Source: Eubacteriales bacterium (GTDB taxonomy: Bacteria; Bacillota; Clostridia; Oscillospirales; Oscillospiraceae). From it: DNA of 64,000 bases. This document shows positions 8,101 to 16,216 of the stretch, piece by piece. Where the stretch lies: NCBI GenBank assembly GCA_030531505.1, contig JAUNNH010000011.1, positions 1 through 64,000 on the forward strand, written 5' to 3'. The position numbers and the translations under genes were made by a program. A model generated the notes under the pieces. That model saw only the letters and a program-made list of their open reading frames with translations. It searched no databases and had not been told where the DNA came from. The first letter of the stretch is position 1. Each line of letters opens with the position of its first letter.

Positions 8101-10677
8101 ATGGGCAAACGCCGCTGTATCGGGCTGATCGCACATGTGGACGCGGGAAAGACCACGCTGGCCGAGGCCATGCTGTATCTCTCCGGCGCGGTGAAAAAGC
8201 TCGGACGAGTGGACCACCGCGACTGCTTCCTCGACACGCACAGTCTGGAGCGGCAGCGGGGCATCACGATCTTCTCCAAACAGGCCCGCCTGCAGTGGGG
8301 CGACACCGCGTTTACCCTGCTCGACACGCCCGGGCACGCGGATTTTTCAGCCGAGACAGAGCGGACGCTGCGCGTGCTGGATGCGGCGGTGCTGGTCATA
8401 TCCGGGACCGACGGGGTCCAGGCCCATACCGAGACGCTCTGGCGGCTGCTGCGCCGTTATCGGGTCCCGTGCTTCCTCTTCGTGAGCAAGATGGACCTTG
8501 CAGGCGCGGACGAGGGACGGATCATGGACGGCCTGCGAAAGCTGGACGGCGGCTGCGTGGATTTCACGGCGCGCGGCGCGGATTTCGACGAGCAGCTTGC
8601 GCTCTGCGGTGAGGCGGCAATGGAACGCTATCTCGCGGGAGAGACCCTCGAAGACGGGGATCTGCGCGCGATGATCGCGGCGCGGGAGCTCTTCCCCTGC
8701 TTTTTCGGATCCGGGCTGCGGCTTGAGGGCGTGGAAGCGCTGCTCGACGCGCTGGACCGCCTGGCCCCAGCCGCGGAAAGCGGCGGCGCCTTTGGCGCGC
8801 GGGTGTTCAAGATCGCCCGGGACGCGCAGGGCCAGCGGCTGACCTTTATAAAGCTGACAGGCGGAGAACTCGCGGTGCGCTCCGTCCTGCCCTATACCGA
8901 TGAGACCGGAGCGGAGAGAGCGGAAAAACTCACACAGCTGCGCCTCTACTCCGGCGATAAATATGAAGCGGCGGAGACCGTGCGCGCGGGTGAAGTCTGT
9001 GCGGCGCTCGGCCTCTCCGGGACCTGGCCGGGCCAGGGGCTTGGCACGGAGGCGGACGCCGGGGAGCCGGTGCTGGAGCCGGTACTGCGCTACCGTCTGC
9101 TGCTCCCGGAGGGGACGGATCCGGCGCTGTTGCTTCCGAAGCTCCGCATGCTGCAGGAAGAAGATCCGCAGCTGCATGTGCATTGGAACGCTCAAACGCG
9201 GCAGATCGCCGTGAGCCTGATGGGGCGCGTGCAGACCGAAGTGTTTCGGGATCTTGTGCGCGAGCGTTTTGACACAGAGGTCGCACTCGACAAGGGTGAG
9301 GTTCTCTATCGGGAGACGATCGCCGACACCGTCGAGGGCGTCGGGCATTTCGAGCCGCTGCGGCATTATGCCGAGGTGCATCTGCTGCTGGAGCCGCTGC
9401 CTGCCGGGAGCGGGATCGTGCTGGAGAGCGTCTGCAGCGAGGATGTGCTGGACCGCAATTGGCAGCGCCTGATCCTCTCGGAACTCGCAGGAAAGCAGCA
9501 TCTCGGCGTGCTGACCGGTTCGCCTATGACCGATGTGAAGATCAGCCTTGCCGCGGGCCGCGCCCACCTCAAGCACACGGAAGGCGGGGATTTCCGCGAG
9601 GCCGCCTGCCGGGCGGTGCGCCAGGGGCTGATGCAGGCGAAGAGCGTCCTGCTCGAACCATGGTATGCGTTTTCAATCGAGGTCGGTCCGGAGCAGATCG
9701 GCCGCGTCATCAGCGATATCCGCGCGATGAACGGGGAGTTTGGGTCCCCGGAGGACGTGGGGGAACAGCTGCGCCTGCGGGGCAGCGCCCCGGTCGCCGC
9801 GCTCAACGGCTATCAGAATGAGCTGCTGGCCTTTACACACGGCCGCGGACGGCTGCAGCTGCGCCCAGGCGGTTACCGCCCCTGCCGCGGACAGGAGGCG
9901 ATCGTCGCGGCGCTCGGCTATGAACCGGAGGCCGATCTGGAGAACACGCCCGATTCCGTCTTCTGCGCCCACGGCGCAGGCTTCAACGTGAAGTGGAATG
10001 AAGTCAAGAACTATATGCACCTCGAGAGCGTGCTGCGCCCTGCGCGGGAGACGAGTTCCACGCTGTATGCACACCGCAGCCTGGATATCGACGAGCGGGA
10101 GCTCGAGGCGATCATGGAACGGGAGTTCGGCCCGATCCGGCGCCCACAGTATCAGAGCGCCGCGCGCAACGAGGCCCCGGCGCAGACGGTGACGCTCTCC
10201 CGTCAGGGAGATTATATCCTGGTCGACGGCTACAACCTGATCTTCGCCTGGGAGGAGCTGCGCGCGCTCGCTGCCGAGCGGCTCGATCTCGCCCGCGGAC
10301 GGCTGCAGGACATGCTCTCGAGCTACTGCGGCTACACGAAGGCGGAACTGGTGCTTGTCTTTGACGGCTTCCGCACGCCCGGCAATCCCGGCTCCCGCAC
10401 CGTCTACCACAACATTCACGTGGCCTACACGCGCGACGGAGAGACCGGTGACGCCTATATCGAGCGGCTGGTCGATGAGATCGGAAAGAACTATCGCGTG
10501 CGCGTCGTCACAAGCGACAACCTGATCCGCCTTTCGGCGCTGCGTTCGGGTGTGCTGCGCGAGAGCTCGAAGGAGTTTGCTGCCGAGGTGGAGACGGTGC
10601 TGAAGGAAATCGATGCCCTGCTCAGAGAGAGCAATGCATCGGCGCACAAGACGAGGCTGCGGGATGGAAGAGCATGA
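8101..10677 (+). CDS. TetM/EF-G-like translational GTPase fused to a C-terminal NYN (YacP/Rae1-type) nuclease domain
   Basis: An 858-residue two-part protein. Residues 1-650 follow the TetM/TetO layout: G1 AHVDAGKT 11-18, switch I RGIT 53-56, G3 DTPGH 75-79, G4 SKMD 129-132, then domains II-V. Residues about 703-845 are a NYN domain starting YILVDGYNLIFAW, with VLVFDGF and TSDNLIRL, as in YacP/Rae1, which cuts mRNA in the ribosomal A site. At the place where TetM has the drug-displacing YSPVS loop this protein reads LKHTEGGDF, more like EF-G domain IV, so tetracycline resistance is doubtful. A ribosome-binding GTPase delivering a nuclease is my inference. It overlaps the YlmH gene by 14 bp. 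Confidence 0.88.
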   Translation: MGKRRCIGLIAHVDAGKTTLAEAMLYLSGAVKKLGRVDHRDCFLDTHSLERQRGITIFSKQARLQWGDTAFTLLDTPGHADFSAETERTLRVLDAAVLVISGTDGVQAHTETLWRLLRRYRVPCFLFVSKMDLAGADEGRIMDGLRKLDGGCVDFTARGADFDEQLALCGEAAMERYLAGETLEDGDLRAMIAARELFPCFFGSGLRLEGVEALLDALDRLAPAAESGGAFGARVFKIARDAQGQRLTFIKLTGGELAVRSVLPYTDETGAERAEKLTQLRLYSGDKYEAAETVRAGEVCAALGLSGTWPGQGLGTEADAGEPVLEPVLRYRLLLPEGTDPALLLPKLRMLQEEDPQLHVHWNAQTRQIAVSLMGRVQTEVFRDLVRERFDTEVALDKGEVLYRETIADTVEGVGHFEPLRHYAEVHLLLEPLPAGSGIVLESVCSEDVLDRNWQRLILSELAGKQHLGVLTGSPMTDVKISLAAGRAHLKHTEGGDFREAACRAVRQGLMQAKSVLLEPWYAFSIEVGPEQIGRVISDIRAMNGEFGSPEDVGEQLRLRGSAPVAALNGYQNELLAFTHGRGRLQLRPGGYRPCRGQEAIVAALGYEPEADLENTPDSVFCAHGAGFNVKWNEVKNYMHLESVLRPARETSSTLYAHRSLDIDERELEAIMEREFGPIRRPQYQSAARNEAPAQTVTLSRQGDYILVDGYNLIFAWEELRALAAERLDLARGRLQDMLSSYCGYTKAELVLVFDGFRTPGNPGSRTVYHNIHVAYTRDGETGDAYIERLVDEIGKNYRVRVVTSDNLIRLSALRSGVLRESSKEFAAEVETVLKEIDALLRESNASAHKTRLRDGRA

Positions 10678-11410
10678 ACTGCTGCGCCGCGCCGAGGACC
10701 TCTGTGCACGCTGTGAGCGCAGCGGCGTCCTCTGCGCGAGCCATTTTCTGACCCCGGCGGAGCGGCTGCAGATCGAACGCTGGGCGAAAACCCGCCCGAA
10801 CTGCCGCCTCGTCTTCTCCGGCGGGCACCCAGACTGCGAGCGGACGCTTGCTCTTTTTCTGCCGGATTATATGGAGCCGGAGTGGCTCGACCTGAACGAG
10901 CAGATCAAAGCGCTCGAGCTCACGGCCGCCTTCGGCAGCCCCGGTCATCGGGACTACCTCGGCGCCCTGCTCGGTATGGGGATCGGCCGGGAATGGCTGG
11001 GCGACATCTGGGTAAGGGAGAACACAGCCGTGATCTTCTGCCTCCCCGGCGTGGAGCGGCATCTGCTCTCCATCGACAAGGTCGGCCGCTGGACTGTCCG
11101 CACGCGCTCCCTGCCGCTGGAGGAGATCACGGCCCCGGAGCGGCGGGTGAAGGAGAAAAGCTTTTCGGTACAGAGCCTGCGGCTCGATGCCGCGGTGGGC
11201 GGGCTCTTTGACCTGAGCCGGACCGAAGCGGCTCGCCAGATCGCCGCCGGTAATGTCAGTCTAAACTATGAACTGTCCGATAAAGCGGACAGACCGGTCC
11301 GGGAGGGGGACATCCTCTCGCTGCGTGGCCGGGGAAAAGGGAAAATCACCGGTACGGGCGGCACCTCCCGCAAGGGACGGCTGTTCGTATACGGAGAGAT
11401 ATATCTGTAA
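10664..11410 (+). CDS. ylmH: YlmH-family S4-domain RNA-binding protein
   Basis: A 248-residue protein with the YlmH signature DYLGALLGMGIGREWLGDIWV and a C-terminal S4 RNA-binding domain (about 165-235, LRLDAAVGGLFDLSRTEAARQI). YlmH of Bacillus is linked to ribosome-associated quality control on the 50S subunit. I start it at MEEHELLRR (10664), inside the end of the GTPase-NYN gene, because the family begins there; the frame remains open further upstream. The 14-bp overlap makes co-translation with the GTPase-nuclease likely and strengthens a ribosome-rescue reading for the pair. It is not in its usual division-gene neighbourhood here. Confidence 0.88.
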   Translation: MEEHELLRRAEDLCARCERSGVLCASHFLTPAERLQIERWAKTRPNCRLVFSGGHPDCERTLALFLPDYMEPEWLDLNEQIKALELTAAFGSPGHRDYLGALLGMGIGREWLGDIWVRENTAVIFCLPGVERHLLSIDKVGRWTVRTRSLPLEEITAPERRVKEKSFSVQSLRLDAAVGGLFDLSRTEAARQIAAGNVSLNYELSDKADRPVREGDILSLRGRGKGKITGTGGTSRKGRLFVYGEIYL

Positions 11411-11426
11411 TAACAGGAGGATCATC

Positions 11427-12641
11427 ATGAGAGCATATGAACGTCTGATCCGCTATGCCCGGGTGCATACCGCGAGCTCCGAGGATCTGAGCCATACCCC
11501 CACTACCGAGCGGCAGTTCGACCTGAGCCGTCTGCTCGGTGAGGAGATGCGCGCGATGGGCCTGCAGGAGGTGTACGAGGACGAGCACGCCTATGTCTAC
11601 GGTGTGCTGCCTGCGAGTGAGGGCTGTGAGAACCTGCCCTGCATCGGCCTGATCGCCCACATCGACACGATCCCGGATTTCTCCGGCGAGAACGTGAGGC
11701 CTCAGCTCCACCCGGACTTTGACGGGAAGGACCTGCCCCTCGGTGGGAGCGGACGCATCCTCTCCGCCAGGCAGTTCCCGCATCTGCCGGAGTTGAAGGG
11801 TCACACGCTGATCACCACCGACGGGACGACCGTGCTCGGCGCGGATGATAAGGCCGGTGTGGCAGAGGCACTGACGGCTGTGGAGCGCCTCATGGAGGAA
11901 AAGCTCCCGCACGGACGGGTCGCACTCTGCTTTACGCCGGACGAGGAGGTAGGACACGGCGCGGCACTCCTGGATCTGGAGCGCCTGGGCGCCGCCTTCG
12001 CGTATACCGTGGACGGCGGGCGGCTGGAGGAGATCAACTTTGAAACTTTCAACGCCGCCGCGGCGCACTGGGAGGTCCATGGCTTCAATGTGCATCCCGG
12101 CAGCGCAAAGAACACGCTGGTGAACGCAAACCTTGTCGCCATGGAGATAAACGCCATGCTCCCCGCCGGCGACGTGCCGGAGAAGACCGTGGCGTATGAG
12201 GGCTTTTTCCATCTGACGGACATGCAGGGCTGCGTGGAGAAGGCGACGCTCGACTATATCATCCGCGACCATGATGCCGCGCTCTTTGCCCAGCGCGAGC
12301 GGACGATGCGCCATATCGAGGAGCTCATCAACGAGAAATACGGCGAGGGGACAGCGGTGCTCACGATCCGCGAGCAGTACCGGAACATGGCTGAGATCCT
12401 CGAGAAAAACATGGCGATCGTGGAGCGGGCTGAAAAGGCCATCGCGAAAGCAGGCCTCACGCCGAAGCGGGTCCCGATCCGCGGCGGCACCGACGGCTCG
12501 CAGCTTTCCTTCCGCGGCCTGCCTTGCCCGAATCTCGGCACCGGCGGCTATGGCTTCCACGGCCCGTACGAGCACATCACAGCCGAAAACATGGACAAGG
12601 CTGTGGAGATCCTGTTGAATATCCTCGTCCCCGAGACTTGA
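11427..12641 (+). CDS. pepT: Peptidase T (tripeptide aminopeptidase)
   Basis: Zinc metallopeptidase of family M20B that removes N-terminal residues from tripeptides in the cytoplasm. The 404 residues show the metal ligands in order: HIDT in LIAHIDTIPDFSG, GADDKAG, the catalytic/metal pair in TPDEEVGHGA, and a distal His in TGGYGFHGPYEH. The start at 11427 has AGGAGG seven bases upstream; the longer open frame lies within ylmH and is rejected. It follows ylmH by 16 bp and probably shares its transcript. Confidence 0.94.
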   Translation: MRAYERLIRYARVHTASSEDLSHTPTTERQFDLSRLLGEEMRAMGLQEVYEDEHAYVYGVLPASEGCENLPCIGLIAHIDTIPDFSGENVRPQLHPDFDGKDLPLGGSGRILSARQFPHLPELKGHTLITTDGTTVLGADDKAGVAEALTAVERLMEEKLPHGRVALCFTPDEEVGHGAALLDLERLGAAFAYTVDGGRLEEINFETFNAAAAHWEVHGFNVHPGSAKNTLVNANLVAMEINAMLPAGDVPEKTVAYEGFFHLTDMQGCVEKATLDYIIRDHDAALFAQRERTMRHIEELINEKYGEGTAVLTIREQYRNMAEILEKNMAIVERAEKAIAKAGLTPKRVPIRGGTDGSQLSFRGLPCPNLGTGGYGFHGPYEHITAENMDKAVEILLNILVPET

Positions 12642-12666
12642 CATTTTTGACGCGTTCATATACGAT
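12638..12666 (+). promoter_or_regulatory. Promoter of the MFS/sugar-kinase pair
   Basis: TTGACA (12638-12643) overlaps the pepT stop codon; a 17-bp spacer leads to TACGAT (12661-12666). It directs transcription into the MFS transporter gene. Confidence 0.6.
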
Positions 12667-12715
12667 AACGCAGGTTCTCGCCTGCGCGGATCCTACTGAA
12701 AAGCGGTGATCTCCG

Positions 12716-14017
12716 TTGAAATCTGACGACAAACTCGGCCTGCGGCGCTGGGCGACCTTGCTGCTGGTGGGCCTGTTCGGGCAGTTCGCCTGGACGATCG
12801 AGAACATGTATCTGAACGTGTTCCTCTATAACACTATCTCAACCGACCCGCGCTATATCGCGGCGATGGTCGGCTGGTCCGCGGCAGCGGCGACGTTAAC
12901 GACACTGCTGATGGGTGCGCTCTCGGACCGCCTGGGCAGACGCAAGCTCTTTATCTGCGCGGGCTACCTGCTTTGGGGGCTGTCAACAGCCGCCTTCGGC
13001 TATATCCGCCCGGACCTTTTCCCGGCGCGCGCTGCGGCGGGGGCCTTCTCGGGCGCTGCCGCGGCGGCGGTGGCGGTTGTGGCGCTCGACTGCGTGATGA
13101 CCTTCTTCGGCTCCACGGCGAATGACGCCGCTTTCAACGCCTGGGTCACCGACAACACAACCAAGGCGAACCGAGGCCGCGCTGAAAGCGTGCTCGCGAT
13201 TCTGCCGCTTGTGTCCATGCTCCTCATCTTCGGGCTTTTTGACGGCCTGACGCAGCAGGGGCGCTGGCGGACCTTCTTCAACATCTTTGGTCTGGCTGTG
13301 TCGGCGGTAGGTCTGATTGCGATCCTTCTGGTGAAGGATGCGCCGGATCTCAGGCCGCGGCGTGAGAGCGGGGTACGCAGCTTGCTCTACGGCCTTCGTC
13401 CGGCGGTCGTGCGCTCCAACCCCGAGCTATATCTGGCCTTTGCCGCCTTTTGCCTGTTCTCGGTGGCGGTGCAGGTCTTTTTCCCCTTCCTGATCATCTA
13501 TCTGCAAAACTACCTCGGCATCACGGACTACGCGCTCGTGCTCGGTGTGGTGCTGATCGTCGCTTCGGCGGTCAGCGTGCTCTCCGGCCGAGTGATCGAC
13601 CGCGTGGGCAAGCTGCGCTTCGCCTTTCCTGCCGCGGCAGTCATGCTGCTCGGTCTCGTCGGTATGTACTTCGTGCGTCGCCCGGGCGGGGTCATGGTCG
13701 CCGGGATAGTGATGATGAGCGGCTACATGATGCTTTCCGCCGCGCTGAGTGCGACGATCCGCGACTGGACGCCGGCGGATAAGGTCGGGCATTTCCAGGG
13801 CATCCGTATGATTTTTGCCGTGCTGCTGCCGATGATCCTGGGCCCCGCTCTGGGAGCGGCGGTGATCCGCGGCAGCGACAGCACCTATATCGAGCTGGGC
13901 CAGGTCAAGACCGTGCCCACACCCGGGATCTATCTGGCTGCGGCGGCGGTGCTGCTCTTCGCGGCGATCCCGGTACTGCTCCTGAGAAAACGAGAGAAAG
14001 AGTCGAAGTCATTATGA
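12716..14017 (+). CDS. MFS transporter, probable sugar permease
   Basis: A 433-residue major-facilitator protein with about 12 hydrophobic segments and the loop 2-3 motif as GALSDRLGRRKLF. The start is a TTG at 12716 giving MKSDDKLGLRRW; no strong Shine-Dalgarno is present, so it could be off by a few codons. The gene ends in an ATGA overlap with the NahK-like kinase, so the two are translationally coupled, which implies that the transported compound is the kinase substrate, perhaps an N-acetylhexosamine or a disaccharide. Substrate is inference from the neighbour only. Confidence 0.85.
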   Translation: MKSDDKLGLRRWATLLLVGLFGQFAWTIENMYLNVFLYNTISTDPRYIAAMVGWSAAAATLTTLLMGALSDRLGRRKLFICAGYLLWGLSTAAFGYIRPDLFPARAAAGAFSGAAAAAVAVVALDCVMTFFGSTANDAAFNAWVTDNTTKANRGRAESVLAILPLVSMLLIFGLFDGLTQQGRWRTFFNIFGLAVSAVGLIAILLVKDAPDLRPRRESGVRSLLYGLRPAVVRSNPELYLAFAAFCLFSVAVQVFFPFLIIYLQNYLGITDYALVLGVVLIVASAVSVLSGRVIDRVGKLRFAFPAAAVMLLGLVGMYFVRRPGGVMVAGIVMMSGYMMLSAALSATIRDWTPADKVGHFQGIRMIFAVLLPMILGPALGAAVIRGSDSTYIELGQVKTVPTPGIYLAAAAVLLFAAIPVLLLRKREKESKSL

Positions 14018-15078
14018 AAGAAGCGATCTATCATTTCCCGACCGACGGGACACCCGTAGAGTGCGAGCAGATCAAGAGCGGGCACATCAACGAGACCTAC
14101 TACATCACGACCGACACAGGGGCGCGCTATATTCTCCAGTGGATCAACCAGTACGTTTTCCCGAACGTCAACGCCCTGATGGGCAATATGTCCCGGATCA
14201 GTGCCTTCCTCGCCAAAAACGAGAAAGGTAAAACGGCCATGATCCGCTATATCGACACGCTGGACGGGCACAGCTACTACGACGACGGGCACGGCGGCGC
14301 CTGGCGCATCTACCGCTTCGTGGATCACAGCATCTGCCTGCAGCGCCCGGAGACACCGGACGATTTCTACGAGTGCGCCCGCGCGTTTGGGCATTTCCAG
14401 TATGCGCTGAATGATTTTCCCGCCGAGCAGCTGGAGGAGACGATCGTGAACTTCCACAATACGGTGGATCGCTATCGGCAGCTGCGCGAGGCCATGGCCG
14501 CGGACAGCGAGGGCCGTCTCACGGAGGTGGGACCGGAGATCGACTATCTCCTCTCCCGGGAGGAGAAGGCCTGCCGGCTGCATAAAATGCGTATGAGCGG
14601 GGAACTCCCCGTGCGCGCCACGCACAACGACACCAAAATCAACAACGTCCTGCTGCACGAGCAGACGCGCAAGGCCATCTGTGTCATCGATCTCGATACC
14701 GTGATGCCCGGCCTCTCCGCCTTTGACTTCGGTGACGCGATCCGCTTCGGCGCTTCCACGGCGGCCGAGGACGAGCGGGATCTCAAAAAGGTCGCGCTGG
14801 ATGAGGAGCTGTTTCGTGTCTTCACCCGCGGCTTCCTCCGGGCCTGCCCGAGCCTGACGGAGAAAGAACGGGAGGTCTTGCCGCTCGGGGCTTTCACCAT
14901 GACGCTCGAATGCGGCATGCGTTTTCTGACCGACTACCTCAACGGCGACAAGTATTTCTCCATCGACTACCCGACCCACAACCTCGACCGCGCGCGGGCA
15001 CAGCTTGCGCTGGCGCGTGACATGGAGAAGAAGGAACACGAAATGGAGCTCATCGTCTGGGAAGAGTCGAGAGCCTGA
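14014..15078 (+). CDS. NahK-like sugar 1-kinase (APH-fold phosphotransferase)
   Basis: A 354-residue aminoglycoside-phosphotransferase-fold kinase. The catalytic loop THNDTKINNVLL and the metal-binding VIDLDTVMPG match the wording of N-acetylhexosamine 1-kinase (NahK/LnpB) of the bifidobacterial lacto-N-biose pathway, and the length agrees. NahK makes N-acetylhexosamine 1-phosphate. No lacto-N-biose phosphorylase or epimerase gene is nearby, so the exact sugar is uncertain. The ATG overlaps the stop of the MFS transporter by 4 bp. Drug inactivation is unlikely given the context. Confidence 0.75.
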   Translation: MKEAIYHFPTDGTPVECEQIKSGHINETYYITTDTGARYILQWINQYVFPNVNALMGNMSRISAFLAKNEKGKTAMIRYIDTLDGHSYYDDGHGGAWRIYRFVDHSICLQRPETPDDFYECARAFGHFQYALNDFPAEQLEETIVNFHNTVDRYRQLREAMAADSEGRLTEVGPEIDYLLSREEKACRLHKMRMSGELPVRATHNDTKINNVLLHEQTRKAICVIDLDTVMPGLSAFDFGDAIRFGASTAAEDERDLKKVALDEELFRVFTRGFLRACPSLTEKEREVLPLGAFTMTLECGMRFLTDYLNGDKYFSIDYPTHNLDRARAQLALARDMEKKEHEMELIVWEESRA

Positions 15079-15092
15079 ATAAAATGAGCAAG

Positions 15093-15122
15093 AAAAAAGG
15101 AGCCGGAACGGCTCCTTTTTTC
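15093..15122. terminator. Bidirectional Rho-independent terminator
   Basis: GGAGCCG/CGGCTCC stem with A-tract on one side and T-tract on the other, between convergent genes ending at 15078 and 15137. It can serve both strands. Confidence 0.85.
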
Positions 15123-15136
15123 TTGCCTGTGAGGGA

Positions 15137-16213
15137 TTACAGCACATGCACCGAGGCGGGATCGAAGACCAGCGAGCAGGTCTCGTCCACCTGATAGATG
15201 CGCTTGTTCTTGGGGTTGTGCTCCTCGAGCTTGACGAGCGTATCGCCTACCATGACATGGTAGTTCTGGTAGGAGCCCATGAAGCAGGAGAGGACCACCT
15301 TGCAGGGCATGCCGCCCTCGTCGGCCAGGGACGCGGCCTCGGGCCGGAGTACGACGGTGTATTCCCGGCCTTCTTCCATGTCCGGGCGGCCGTCCACCAC
15401 GAGGGGATTGCCATGGATATCCAGCGTGACCTTGTCGCCGCTGCGGCCTGTCATGGTGCCCTTGAGGAAGTTCGCCTCACCGATGAAGTCGGCCACGAAC
15501 TCGTTGACCGGGTGATAATAGATCTCCTGCGGGGTACCCATCTGGGCCACGACGCCCTTGCTCATGACGATGATCTGATCCGAGAGCGCCATGGCCTCGG
15601 ACTGGTCGTGGGTGACATAGATGGCCGTGATGCCGACGCGCTGCTGGATGCGGCGAATCTCCGTGCGCATCGAGACGCGCAGCTTCGCGTCCAAGTTCGA
15701 AAGCGGTTCGTCGAAGAGCAACACGCTCGGCTCGATGACCAGCGCACGGGCGAGCGCCACGCGCTGCTGCTGGCCGCCGGAGAGCTGGTTGGTCATGCGC
15801 GCCTCCATGCCGGTGAGCTCCACCAGATCGAGGATCTTCATGACGCGATCCTTGATCTCCTCCTTCGGCACCTTCCGCAGCTTCAGGCCGTAGGCCACGT
15901 TGTCAAACACGTTGTAGTGGGGGAGCAGCGCATAGCTCTGGAACACCATGGCGGTATCGCGCTTGTTGGGAGTCAGCTCATTGATGGGCTCCTCCCCGAG
16001 GTAGATCTCGCCCTCGTCCGGGCTCTCAAAGCCCGCAATCATACGCAGCGTCGTGGTCTTGCCGCAGCCGGAGGGACCGAGCAGGGTCACAAAGGAGCCG
16101 GGCTTGATCTCAAGAGAGGTGTCCTTGACGGCATAGAATTCCTTGCCGGTCTTGGGGTCCTGATAGATCTTGGAAATATGCTCGAGGCGCACGCCTTTTT
16201 TGATCTTTTCCAT
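15137..16213 (-). CDS. ABC transporter ATP-binding protein, Fbp/Afu/Pot type (system 1)
   Basis: A 358-residue ATPase energising the importer encoded directly upstream. Walker A is GPSGCGKTT, signature LSGGQQQR, Walker B LLFDEP, H-loop TAIYVTHDQ, and about 110 C-terminal residues form a TOBE-type regulatory domain. It follows the permease gene by 3 bp. The family includes FbpC (ferric iron), PotA and AfuC (hexose phosphate); the ATPase alone does not decide the substrate. It is the third gene of the order binding protein, permease, ATPase. Confidence 0.93.
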   Translation of the reverse strand: MEKIKKGVRLEHISKIYQDPKTGKEFYAVKDTSLEIKPGSFVTLLGPSGCGKTTTLRMIAGFESPDEGEIYLGEEPINELTPNKRDTAMVFQSYALLPHYNVFDNVAYGLKLRKVPKEEIKDRVMKILDLVELTGMEARMTNQLSGGQQQRVALARALVIEPSVLLFDEPLSNLDAKLRVSMRTEIRRIQQRVGITAIYVTHDQSEAMALSDQIIVMSKGVVAQMGTPQEIYYHPVNEFVADFIGEANFLKGTMTGRSGDKVTLDIHGNPLVVDGRPDMEEGREYTVVLRPEAASLADEGGMPCKVVLSCFMGSYQNYHVMVGDTLVKLEEHNPKNKRIYQVDETCSLVFDPASVHVL

Positions 16214-16216
16214 AGC

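Noticed and set aside
8101-10677. Tetracycline resistance gene (tetM/tetO type)
   Set aside because: The drug-displacing YSPVS loop is absent, a nuclease domain is fused, and no mobile-element context is present.
14014-15078. Aminoglycoside resistance phosphotransferase
   Set aside because: Motif wording matches NahK-type sugar kinases and the gene is coupled to a sugar-type MFS transporter.
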